A stretch of 13,182 bases of DNA from CAZDSS01 sp964508185 (GTDB taxonomy: Bacteria; Pseudomonadota; Alphaproteobacteria; Sphingomonadales; Govanellaceae): contig CAZDSS010000071.1 in the NCBI GenBank assembly GCA_964508185.1, positions 1-13,182 on the forward strand, written 5' to 3'. The notes under the pieces are model-generated. The model did not search any database. It was not told where the DNA came from and saw only the letters and a program-made list of their open reading frames with translations. The translations under genes were made by a program, and so were the position numbers. Positions within the stretch are counted from its first letter, which is position 1; every line of letters begins with the position of its first letter. Positions 1 to 6,587 of the stretch are shown here, one piece after another.

Positions 1-60
1 GTCGTCCTTGCGCACGCCATGGTCCAGCACATGGCGCATGAGATCGAGATACTGCTGCAT
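1..60 (-). CDS. thyA: Thymidylate synthase, N-terminal 20 codons (partial, runs off left edge)
   Basis: Read on the minus strand, the first 60 bases give MQQYLDLMRHVLDHGVRKDD. This is the typical start of ThyA (compare the E. coli start, MKQYLELMQKVLDEG). ThyA methylates dUMP to dTMP using methylene-tetrahydrofolate in the cytoplasm. The next expected residues (RTGTGT) lie outside the window, so no catalytic residue is visible. The ATG at 60-58 has an AGGAAG ribosome-binding site at 75-70, about 9 nt upstream, which supports this start. The gene is divergent from ssrA, and its probable promoter lies at 91-120. Only 20 residues are seen, but the match is distinctive. Confidence 0.85.
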   Translation of the reverse strand, partial: MQQYLDLMRHVLDHGVRKDD

Positions 61-90
61 GATGGGCCGCTTCCTGATATCGACCCCTCA

Positions 91-120
91 TTCATAGGCG
101 ATCTTGAAGGGTCATTGCAA
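91..120 (-). promoter_or_regulatory. Candidate thyA promoter
   Basis: On the minus strand TTGCAA (120-115) is followed after 18 nt by TATGAA (96-91), a plausible -35/-10 pair about 30 nt upstream of the thyA start codon. TTGCAA is its own reverse complement and is also the proposed -35 of the divergent ssrA promoter. The assignment rests on sequence resemblance only. Confidence 0.4.
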
Positions 121-142
121 TCGCGCGGGCGCAGCTTATATT
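115..142 (+). promoter_or_regulatory. ssrA promoter
   Basis: TTGCAA (115-120), a 16-nt spacer and TATATT (137-142) form a good sigma-70-type promoter. Transcription would start near 149-150, exactly at a 6-bp hairpin (GTCGGT 150-155 with ACCGAC 159-164) that would cap the 5' end of the transcript. The placement just upstream of the acceptor piece of tmRNA supports the call. Confidence 0.6.
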
Positions 143-326
143 AGGAAGCGTCGGTTCTACCGACTATGGCGATAAATGGCTCTGCGGAATAGACGTAGCG
201 GACCCGGGGGCAGTACCCGGCGCCTCCACCAAACTCACCAGGGGGGCGAATCAGGCTCGACGTGCGTTGAAAGGCTTAGCTTTCGCCCGGCATGATACCG
301 CCGCTAACGGGTCAAAACTCACAAAT

Positions 327-362
327 GCCAACGACAATGATCGCATGGCTCTCGCTGCGTAA
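327..362 (+). other. tmRNA tag reading frame (ANDNDRMALAA-stop)
   Basis: From the probable resume codon GCC at 327 the frame reads ANDNDRMALAA, with TAA at 360-362. The hydrophobic ALAA end is what ClpXP/ClpAP-type proteases recognise, and the ANDN start is usual for tmRNA tags. The resume codon begins 15 nt after the second stem of the pseudoknot, a spacing like that of other tmRNAs. This frame has no start codon or ribosome-binding site, as expected. Confidence 0.88.
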
Positions 363-367
363 GCAGT

Positions 368-413
368 GAGTGGGGTTTCGGGGGAGCACCTAGCAACAGA
401 AGCTCCCCCACTC
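368..413 (+). terminator. 3' hairpin of pre-tmRNA, possible terminator
   Basis: GGGGGAGC (380-387) pairs perfectly with GCTCCCCC (402-409) around a 14-nt loop. The stem can be extended below by GAGT 368-371 with ACTC 410-413, leaving an 8-nt bulge. An alternative 8-bp stem, GAGTGGGG 368-375 with CCCCACTC 406-413, competes with it. Only a weak T-rich run (ATTTCTC) follows, so this could be a structural helix of the coding piece, a terminator, or both. Confidence 0.5.
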
Positions 414-513
414 ATTTCTCCATGGCCTGCCTGCTCCGATCCGCCATTATTCATGGCCGGTTCAGTCCCGTTCCTCTAAGATCGCGTGAAGTAACGTGAA
501 AGACGGAGCGCCC

Positions 514-1113
514 ATGAAACGCGGTTTTCTTGCCATCTGCACTGCGGCCCTGCTGCTTGCGGGCTGCGCCTCCCGGTTCGATGCGGACGTCACCCGGTTC
601 AACGACATGGCCGCGGCGCCCGAGGGGCAGTCGGTCGCCGTCGTCGCCATGCGCCCCGAACTCGACAAGAGCCTCGAATTCTCGGGCTATGCCGCCGAGA
701 TCCAGAACCATCTCGCGAACTACGGCTTCCTGCCGCCCCGTGACGGCGAACAGCCCGCGCTCATCGCCGAGGTGGATTACGGCGTGGGCGAGGGCAGGGC
801 GGCGCTTCGCGACAGCGACAATCCGGTCTCCGTCGGCGTCGGCGTTGCGGGCGGAAGCCGCGGCGGGCTGGGCGTCGGCCTCTCCACCGGCCTCAATCTC
901 GGCAGCGGGTCCAAGAGCGCCACATACAACCGATACTTCATCCTCAATCTGAGCCGCGCCGATGACGGCCGCCGCATCTTCGAGGGCCGGGTGGTGAGCG
1001 AGGGCAAGTCACCCGATCTCGCCAAGGTCATGCCGCTCATGATCGAGGTGATGTTCGAGAATTTCCCCGGCGCCAACGGGGAGACCCGCAGCGTCAGCCG
1101 CGAGATGCCGTAG
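514..1113 (+). CDS. DUF4136-type lipoprotein
   Basis: This is a 199-aa protein that starts MKRGFL, with a hydrophobic segment and the lipobox LAGC, so lipidation at Cys18 and transport to the outer membrane are likely. The mature part (DADVTRFNDM, then AVVAM, SLEFSGYA and a central ADYGVG-like strand) resembles the DUF4136 family of envelope lipoproteins, whose biochemical function is unknown. A Gly/Ser-rich stretch around residues 105-135 is followed by a conserved-looking strand ending in RIFEGRVVSEG. The ATG at 514 is chosen over the in-frame GTG at 496 because GGAG at 505-508 is correctly spaced and because the signal peptide then starts normally. A TAAGAT at 477-482 could be a -10 box. 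The next gene starts 12 nt after the stop, suggesting an operon. Confidence 0.78.
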   Translation: MKRGFLAICTAALLLAGCASRFDADVTRFNDMAAAPEGQSVAVVAMRPELDKSLEFSGYAAEIQNHLANYGFLPPRDGEQPALIAEVDYGVGEGRAALRDSDNPVSVGVGVAGGSRGGLGVGLSTGLNLGSGSKSATYNRYFILNLSRADDGRRIFEGRVVSEGKSPDLAKVMPLMIEVMFENFPGANGETRSVSREMP

Positions 1114-1125
1114 AAGACCCGCCCC

Positions 1126-2718
1126 GTGTTCGCCCCCCTGCGCCTTTGCCGGCTGCTGCTCTGCGCCGCCGCCATCCTGTTCGCGGCCTCCGCCGCGGCC
1201 GAGGTGGTCTATCACCGCGGCAACAGCGGCGAGCCCAACAGCCTCGATCCCCATCGCAGTTCGGCGACCTGGGAAAGCCATATCATCCGTGACCTGTTCC
1301 TCGGCCTCGTGGTCCATGACGGGGCGGGGAAGGTGATCCCCGGCGCAGCGGAATCCTGGGAGATGAGCGCCGATGGGCGGCGCTGGCGGTTCCGCATCCG
1401 CGACGGCCTCCTGTGGTCGGACGGCATGCCGGTCACCGCCCATGACTTCGTCTTTTCCTTCCGCCGCCTGGTGGACCCCGCGACCGGCGCCGAATATGCG
1501 AGCAACCTCCACATCCTCGAGAACGGCCGCGAGATCAACGCGGGGGAGATGCCGACGGAGCGGTTGGGTGCGGCCGCCCTCGACGACCGGACGCTCGAGC
1601 TCCGGCTCCATACGCCGGTGCCCTATCTCCTGCAGCTATTGACCCATGTCTCGACCTATGCGGTCCCGAGACATGTGGTGGAGCGGGAGGGCGCCAACTG
1701 GGTGCGGCCCGGGGCGATGGTGAGCAACGGCGCATATGTGCTTTCCGAATGGCGGCCCCAGACCTTCGTGCGGCTCGACCGGAATCCGCTGTTCTACGAC
1801 CGCGACGCGGTCCAGATCGACCGCGTCTATTTCTATCCCATCGAGGACGACAACACGGCACTGAAGCGCTTCCGCGCCGGGGAGATCGACAGTCACGACC
1901 GCTTCCCGGCGCGGCAATATGCCTGGCTCAAGTCGCGCATGGCCGATCGCGTCAGGGTCGCGCCCTGGCTCGGCGTCTATTACTATGCCTTCAATTCGGC
2001 GAAAGCCCCGTTCGACGACCGTCGGGTGCGCCGGGCGCTCGCCATGACCATCCCGCGGGAGGCGATCACGGAAAAGCTTCTGGGCTACGGCGTCATTCCC
2101 GCCTGGTCCTTCGTGCCGCCCGGCGTCGATCACTACGAGAAGGGGGCGCAAGCCGATTTCGCCGCCTGGTCCGAGGACGAGCGCTTCGCCGCCGCCCGCG
2201 CCCTGTTGAAGGACGCGGGCTACGGGCCGGACAATCCGCTGGAAGTCACCTTGAGCTACAACACCGACCGCGAGCACAAGAAGGTGGCGCTGGCCGTCGC
2301 CCACGCCTGGAAGAAGCTCGGCGTTGTGACCCGGCTCTTCAACGTGGAGGCCAAGGTCCATTTCAACAACCTGAAGACCGCCGATTTCGAGGTCGCCCGC
2401 GCGGGCTGGATCGCCGACTACAACGACGCCGAAAACTTCCTGTTCCTGATGGCGTCAAGCACCGGGCGGCTCAATTACGGCCAGTTCCGGAATGCGGAAT
2501 ATGACAGGCTCATGGGCCAGGCGTCCCGCACCCTCGACCTCGACCGCCGCGCCGAGCTGCTGCACCGGGCGGAGGCGGTGGCCATGGACGAGCAGCCCAT
2601 CACCCCCATCTTCTTCTATGTCTCGCGCAATCTCGTGCAGCCCTGGGTCAAGGGCTGGACCGACAATATCGTGGACGTCCATCCCACCCGCTTCCTGCGC
2701 ATCGAGCGGGGGCGCTGA
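1126..2718 (+). CDS. Peptide ABC transporter substrate-binding protein (OppA/SBP_bac_5 family)
   Basis: This 530-aa secreted protein begins with a GTG and a signal peptide (basic LRLCR, a hydrophobic core, then ASAAA before EVVYHRG). The mature sequence follows the SBP_bac_5 pattern closely: GNSGEPNSLDPHRS, ESWEMSADGRRWRF, LLWSDGMPVTAHDFVFSFRR, GAYVLSEW, RVYFYPIEDDNTALKRFRAGE, RRVRRALAMTIPRE and, near the end, LNYGQFRNAEYDRLM. Such proteins capture oligopeptides in the periplasm and deliver them to a two-permease, two-ATPase importer. None of those partners is present here, so the partner transporter must be encoded elsewhere, or the protein could play a sensory or MppA-like role. Cleavage is expected without lipidation. 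The GTG start has only a weak purine-rich site (AGAAGA) inside the 12-nt gap after the lipoprotein gene, so translational coupling is likely. The ligand cannot be deduced. Confidence 0.9.
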   Translation: MFAPLRLCRLLLCAAAILFAASAAAEVVYHRGNSGEPNSLDPHRSSATWESHIIRDLFLGLVVHDGAGKVIPGAAESWEMSADGRRWRFRIRDGLLWSDGMPVTAHDFVFSFRRLVDPATGAEYASNLHILENGREINAGEMPTERLGAAALDDRTLELRLHTPVPYLLQLLTHVSTYAVPRHVVEREGANWVRPGAMVSNGAYVLSEWRPQTFVRLDRNPLFYDRDAVQIDRVYFYPIEDDNTALKRFRAGEIDSHDRFPARQYAWLKSRMADRVRVAPWLGVYYYAFNSAKAPFDDRRVRRALAMTIPREAITEKLLGYGVIPAWSFVPPGVDHYEKGAQADFAAWSEDERFAAARALLKDAGYGPDNPLEVTLSYNTDREHKKVALAVAHAWKKLGVVTRLFNVEAKVHFNNLKTADFEVARAGWIADYNDAENFLFLMASSTGRLNYGQFRNAEYDRLMGQASRTLDLDRRAELLHRAEAVAMDEQPITPIFFYVSRNLVQPWVKGWTDNIVDVHPTRFLRIERGR

Positions 2719-2801
2719 GTCCCCGTCCCGCCGAATCAGCGTCCGGCTTGGTCCGAAGTCGGGTCGCGGCCAATACGCGGCAGGGTTGCTTCACGAGCTT
2801 G

Positions 2802-2839
2802 TGAAAACCCTCAGGCGCAGGATTTTCAAAGGGTTTTCA
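2802..2839. repeat. 10-bp perfect inverted repeat (weak terminator or operator)
   Basis: TGAAAACCCT (2802-2811) and AGGGTTTTCA (2830-2839) are perfect inverted copies with an 18-nt loop. The element lies 84 nt past the stop of the binding-protein gene and is followed by a T-rich stretch. It may terminate that operon, but the stem is not GC-rich and the T-run is interrupted. A direct repeat TTTTCAA (2824-2830 and 2834-2840 region) overlaps its right arm. Confidence 0.5.
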
Positions 2840-2843
2840 AGTC

Positions 2844-2879
2844 TTTGATTTTGCTAAAATTTTAATCAAATAGTATTCG
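2844..2879 (+). promoter_or_regulatory. AT-rich control region of the first autotransporter, with 7-bp inverted repeat
   Basis: TTTGATT (2844-2850) and AATCAAA (2864-2870) form a perfect inverted repeat with a 13-nt spacer, inside the most AT-rich stretch of the window. TTGCTA (2851-2856) and TATTCG (2874-2879), 17 nt apart, are a possible but weak -35/-10 pair, so the repeat would overlap the promoter as an operator does. The start codon is at 2946, leaving a 5' leader of roughly 60 nt. Confidence 0.35.
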
Positions 2880-2945
2880 TGGTTTTTTGGATTCGACCGG
2901 CTCCATACTTTTCTCGCTTTGCTACTTAGGAGTGAGTCAAGTGCC

Positions 2946-5900
2946 ATGATTCCTGCAGGCCTGTCCCTGACCCCGGTCCTTTCCCGGTCTTGCGTTCCGA
3001 TCCATGCTCCCTTCCTCGGCACCGTTTCCGCACTGGCGCTGATGGCCCTTGCAGGCCCGGCTTACGCTCTGAACGAGTGCGGCGCGCCGGGGGGATCGCC
3101 GCCCTCGGTCGAGTGCGACGGGAGCGGCAACCCCTATACGGGCGGCATCAATTACGACACCAGCGGCGATCTTTCCGTGCTGGTGAAAGGGAACGTGGAG
3201 GTGGAGCGGGCCGCAGGCTTTGACCAGAACGGCGTCGCGATCGCAGCCGACGGCAACGGCCTCGTGTCGCTCACGGTGGAGGCGGGGGCCAGGATTTCCG
3301 TCGAAGGCGATGCATCCGAGGGGCTCCAGATTCATGCCGTCGGCGCGAGCACGGCTTCGATCGATATCGTCTCCTCCGCCGACCTCTACTATACGGCGGA
3401 TGAGCTGGCCGGCGAGCAGGCGGGGGGTATCCTGGCCTGGATTCAGAACGCGGCGAGCAACGGTTCCATCAACGTCACCCAGCAGGCGGGCACCTTGGTC
3501 GGCGTCGGGGGCGGGATCTATGCTCTCAACGAGGGCCTGGGATCCGTCACGGTCACGGCGTCCGGGGGCATTCAGACCGCGGGCGCGGTGTCCCACGGGA
3601 TCACTGCCGTGAACTCCAATGCACTTGCGACGGGAGACGTGCGGTTGATCCAGACCGGCGGGTTCGTTACCACCAATGGGAGCGGAGCCGCCGGCATCTT
3701 CATCAAGCATGAAGGTCAGGGCGATGTCTCGGGCGATATCGCCGGGACCATCCACACCCTTGGGCCGGCGTCCGACGGGGTTTACGCCGCTCATTACGCC
3801 GCGGGCGCGGCGAACTCCGTCACCGTGACGATCCGCGACAGCGGAAGCATCTTGACCCGGGGCGATTCGTCCTACGGTCTGTGGGTCGATCAATTCGCGG
3901 ACGGCGACGCAACGGCGTACCATGCCGGAACCATCGAGACCTTCGGCGAGCAAAGCGTCGGCATCCGGCTTCTCAACAGGGCCGGCCTTACGGGCGGCGC
4001 GGCCCTCCTGGAGCTTTCGGGCGACGCCAGCATCGTCACCCACGGGACCGAAGCCCTCGGCGTCAGGGTCACGGGTCCTCATGACGCCACCGTTCGCCTG
4101 CTGGGTGCAAGCAGCGTGACGACCCTGGGCGACAAGGCGGCCGCCATCTTCGTCGGCAGCACGGCGGGCCCCGCTGAAGTCATTCAGGAATCCGGCGCGT
4201 CCGTCGCGGCTTCGGGCCGCGAGTCATACGGCATCGAGACGGAGGGCCCCGGGGGCGTGACGCTCGACCTCGCCGGCCAGGTCGCGGCGACCGGGGAATT
4301 TTCGGTGGCCGTCTCCGCCTTGTCAGGCGGGGACGTGACGCTGGCCCTCGCCCCGACCGCGCGGGTGACCGGCGGCTGGCAGGCGACGAAGGACGCGACG
4401 GGGCCGACGCTCGGCGCCCCGGCGGCGGGCCTGCTGCTGGACTCCGCGGGGGTGAGCCGCGTCGACAATGCGGGCGCAATCGGCGCCGCGTCCGACCGGG
4501 CGATCGCCAACGCCCGCTACGGCAGCGCGTCGGGCGGCGCCATCGTGGTGGAGAACAGCGGCACGATCACCGGCTTCGTGGAATTCTCGGCCGCGCCCGG
4601 CAACAGCTTCACCAATGCCGCGGACGGGATCCTCGCCCTCCGCCATTTCGCCGACAGCGATGGCGACGGCATCCGCGACGTCAAGCGGGTGGCGATCGCC
4701 GATTTCGGCGCCAGTGACTCGGTCTTCCACAATGCGGGGACGGTGCGGCTTGGCGCCGTCACGGGCGCGGGGGTTGCGACCGATGATACGGGCTATTACC
4801 TGCCGAGGACCGGCAGCGACCGCCGCGCCATGGATGCGGGCTTCTACGATCTCGCCCGCAGCGGCGTCACCCAGGCGCAGATGGTCAATCTCGGCGTCTT
4901 CAATCATGCGGGCGTCATCGACCTTCGCGGCGACGCCGTCGGCAATAGCCTGGTCATCACCGGCAATGCGGTTGCGGACGGCACCGCGGGCGGCGGCGTC
5001 TTCGTGTCCGACGGCGGCAGGCTCTACCTCAATGCGGTGCTCAATGCGGGCGGCGCCGACAGCCGCGCGGACATGCTGATCGTCGACGCAACGCAGCTCG
5101 GCGCCGCCGCCACCACCGTCTTCGTGAGCTACGAGCCCGACGATCTCGGCGACCTTACCGCGGGGAACGGCATCCAGCTCGTCGAGGTCCTCGACAAGGG
5201 GGCATCCGCCGCGGACGTCTTCGTCCTCGGCAACACCGTTGCGGCCGGGGCCTTCGAATATACGCTCCACCATAACGGCGTGGGCGACGATGCGGCGGAC
5301 GGCAACTGGTATCTGCGCAGCACCCGTGTCGTGACGCCGCAGCCCGATCCCGCTCCGAGCCCGGCTCCCGATCTGGACCCGGATCCCAATCCTGATCCCG
5401 ATCCCGCGCCGGAAGTGCCCGCCTTTCGGCGGGAGGTCGCGACCTATGTGACGGTGCCGGCCCTCGCTCATCGCTTCGGGCTTGAGATGCTCGGCACCTT
5501 CCATGACCGCGCGGGCGAGAACTACAGCGTCGCGTCCCCTGGTCAGGGGATCATCTGGGGCCGGGTCTTCGGCTTCGACGGGGAATTCGGCGACAGCGGC
5601 GGCGGCGTTGCGGCGCAGTACGACAGGTTCGTGAAGCGGGGCGCCGCCTATGATCATCGCACCCTCGGCATGCAGATGGGGCTCGACCTTCATCGGCGGA
5701 CGAGCGCCTCGGGCGCGCGCAGCGTGGCGGGCTTCTATGTGGGGGCGGGCGAGACGCGCGCTTCGGTCGAGGCCGTCTATGGCGGCCGGTCGGGCCGGGC
5801 GGAGCTCGTGGGCTACAGCCTCGGCGGCTACTGGGTGCGGACGGGCGGCGACGGCAGCTATGTCGACCTCGTGATCCAGGGCACCCGTTACGAGGGCGAT

Positions 5901-6410
5901 CTCGACATGCCGCTCCGCGACGGCTTCTCGCCCGAAGGCTGGGCCTTCACCGGCTCGGTTGAGGGCGGGCGGCCGCTGGCGCTCGGCGGCAGCTGGGTTT
6001 TCGAGCCGCAGGCGCAGCTCGTCGTCCAGCATGTCGACCTGTCCGGCGGGCGGGACAGCGTGTCGCGCGTCGGATACGACGCCGATACGGCGTTCTTCGG
6101 CCGCCTCGGCGCGCGGCTCGTCCGCACCTGGCTGGCCGCCGGCGATCGCCCGGTGACCCTGTCCGGCCGCTTCAATGTCTGGCACGACTTCGATCAGGGG
6201 GCGACGACCCGGATTGCCACGCCCAATGGCGGCCATGCCGTCGATCTCCGGGCGAGCCTCGGCGGCACCTGGGGGCAGGCGCAGGTGATGGCGGCGAGCC
6301 AGATCACGGCATCCCTCAGCGCCTTCGTATCGGGCGACTACAACTTCTCGCTGGACGGGTCGGACGCCAAAGGTTTCGGCGGCCGCGTGGGCTTCCGCCT
6401 TCGCTTCTAG
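2946..6410 (+). CDS. Autotransporter A: beta-helix passenger with C-terminal barrel (type Va)
   Basis: This 1154-aa surface protein has a signal peptide of about 41 residues (cleavage near AYA/LNECG). The motif NECG...VEC holds the only two cysteines of the mature chain (C45, C57). Ten beta-helix coils with the pattern G-x-I-x-T-x-G-x-x-S-x-G-I have their central I/V/L at about residues 184, 209, 241, 269, 302, 330, 363, 391, 420 and 446. A conserved stalk (about 447-797) contains the DSDGDGIRD loop (570-578) and an autochaperone-like end (NGIQLVEVL ... NWYLRS). An Asp-Pro linker (about 798-825) leads to a barrel of about 329 residues that ends in Phe, as outer-membrane proteins do. The barrel would insert in the outer membrane and display the passenger; adhesion is the usual role but is not shown. 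No protease triad was recognised. ATG 2946 is preferred to the in-frame TTG 2919 because AGGAGTGAG (2928-2936) lies between them. The gene is a paralogue of the next gene. Confidence 0.92.
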   Translation: MIPAGLSLTPVLSRSCVPIHAPFLGTVSALALMALAGPAYALNECGAPGGSPPSVECDGSGNPYTGGINYDTSGDLSVLVKGNVEVERAAGFDQNGVAIAADGNGLVSLTVEAGARISVEGDASEGLQIHAVGASTASIDIVSSADLYYTADELAGEQAGGILAWIQNAASNGSINVTQQAGTLVGVGGGIYALNEGLGSVTVTASGGIQTAGAVSHGITAVNSNALATGDVRLIQTGGFVTTNGSGAAGIFIKHEGQGDVSGDIAGTIHTLGPASDGVYAAHYAAGAANSVTVTIRDSGSILTRGDSSYGLWVDQFADGDATAYHAGTIETFGEQSVGIRLLNRAGLTGGAALLELSGDASIVTHGTEALGVRVTGPHDATVRLLGASSVTTLGDKAAAIFVGSTAGPAEVIQESGASVAASGRESYGIETEGPGGVTLDLAGQVAATGEFSVAVSALSGGDVTLALAPTARVTGGWQATKDATGPTLGAPAAGLLLDSAGVSRVDNAGAIGAASDRAIANARYGSASGGAIVVENSGTITGFVEFSAAPGNSFTNAADGILALRHFADSDGDGIRDVKRVAIADFGASDSVFHNAGTVRLGAVTGAGVATDDTGYYLPRTGSDRRAMDAGFYDLARSGVTQAQMVNLGVFNHAGVIDLRGDAVGNSLVITGNAVADGTAGGGVFVSDGGRLYLNAVLNAGGADSRADMLIVDATQLGAAATTVFVSYEPDDLGDLTAGNGIQLVEVLDKGASAADVFVLGNTVAAGAFEYTLHHNGVGDDAADGNWYLRSTRVVTPQPDPAPSPAPDLDPDPNPDPDPAPEVPAFRREVATYVTVPALAHRFGLEMLGTFHDRAGENYSVASPGQGIIWGRVFGFDGEFGDSGGGVAAQYDRFVKRGAAYDHRTLGMQMGLDLHRRTSASGARSVAGFYVGAGETRASVEAVYGGRSGRAELVGYSLGGYWVRTGGDGSYVDLVIQGTRYEGDLDMPLRDGFSPEGWAFTGSVEGGRPLALGGSWVFEPQAQLVVQHVDLSGGRDSVSRVGYDADTAFFGRLGARLVRTWLAAGDRPVTLSGRFNVWHDFDQGATTRIATPNGGHAVDLRASLGGTWGQAQVMAASQITASLSAFVSGDYNFSLDGSDAKGFGGRVGFRLRF
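4841..5318 (+). repeat. Stalk-coding segment nearly identical to 8474-8966 (direct repeat, copy 1)
   Basis: This part of autotransporter A matches the equivalent part of B at DNA level. The clearest stretch is 5274-5318, 45 bp identical to 8922-8966. The first 80 or so bases (from 4841, compared with 8474) differ at only about four positions. The two copies are in direct orientation about 3.65 kb apart, so they could support recombination or gene conversion. Confidence 0.8.
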
Positions 6411-6431
6411 GCCCGCGTAACCCGTTCCACC

Positions 6432-6469
6432 GGGGCTTCGGACGGTGAAGCCGGAGCCCCTTTCTTTTT
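6432..6469 (+). terminator. Intrinsic terminator after autotransporter A
   Basis: GGGGCTTCGG (6432-6441) pairs over 10 bp (one G-U) with CCGGAGCCCC (6451-6460) around a 9-nt loop and is followed directly by TTTCTTTTT. It lies 21 nt after the stop codon. This strong terminator argues that autotransporter B has its own promoter. Confidence 0.88.
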
Positions 6470-6494
6470 GGCCCGGTGCGCCTGCCGCCCGCAG

Positions 6495-6510
6495 GTAAAC
6501 GGTTTTTAAC
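6495..6510 (+). promoter_or_regulatory. Possible CtrA-like site upstream of autotransporter B
   Basis: GTAA-N7-TTAAC (6495-6510) differs by one base from TTAA-N7-TTAAC, the binding motif of the alphaproteobacterial cell-cycle regulator CtrA. It lies 77 nt before the chosen start codon, a reasonable promoter position. No convincing sigma-70 -35/-10 pair is seen nearby. A one-mismatch match to a short motif can arise by chance. Confidence 0.25.
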
Positions 6511-6587
6511 GATTGACCCTTAATCCGGGCGCCTCGGCCTCAGCCGGGTTTCTGTCTGTCGAATGTGAAATGGGGGAGTGCGGTCTC

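Larger units (their letters stand above)
149..415 (+). ncRNA. ssrA: Permuted two-piece tmRNA (alphaproteobacterial ssrA)
   Basis: tmRNA rescues stalled ribosomes by acting first as an alanyl-tRNA and then as an mRNA for a degradation tag. Here the gene order is permuted. The acceptor piece comes first and ends in CCA at 229-231 (discriminator A228), with T stem CCGGG 204-208 / CCCGG 216-220. A 10-nt linker (232-241) follows, then the coding piece. The acceptor stem pairs GGGGGCG 242-248 with CGCCTCC 221-227, and its third pair is G244-U225, the G-U that marks alanine identity. Upstream of the tag there is an H-type pseudoknot: TTAGC 276-280 with GCTAA 303-307, crossing CCCG 286-289 with CGGG 308-311. 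The tag frame is 327-362. The outer ends are estimates: the 5' end from the promoter, the 3' end from the last hairpin. In known alphaproteobacteria the linker is removed, leaving two base-paired RNAs; that step is inferred here. Confidence 0.93.

Noticed and set aside
251..454. Small minus-strand frame of 67 codons and other short frames at 451-711
   Set aside because: They lie over the tmRNA gene and the lipoprotein leader, and show no homology signal or ribosome-binding site.
496..513. GTG start for the lipoprotein
   Set aside because: It adds six residues with an acidic Asp before the signal peptide and lacks a ribosome-binding site; ATG 514 has one.
5337..5420. Repeated GATCCC/GACCCG units resembling a tandem repeat or array
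   Set aside because: They are in-frame Asp-Pro codons of the linker, irregular and without spacers, so not a CRISPR or independent repeat element.
4323..6236. Long minus-strand open frame (637 codons) opposite autotransporter A, and similar ones at 2937-4082, 7236-8714 and 8802-10124
   Set aside because: They mirror the codon pattern of the GC-rich autotransporter genes, have Arg/Ala/His-rich composition with no signal peptide or recognised motif, and lie fully inside well-supported genes.
6481..6495. Small hairpin CCTGC-CGCCC-GCAGG
   Set aside because: A 5-bp stem is too short to call in GC-rich DNA, and it follows a much stronger terminator.
6513..6587. TTG start for autotransporter B
   Set aside because: It would put 25 residues, including Cys and acidic residues, before the signal peptide; GTG 6588 has a good site and gives a length equal to the paralogue.
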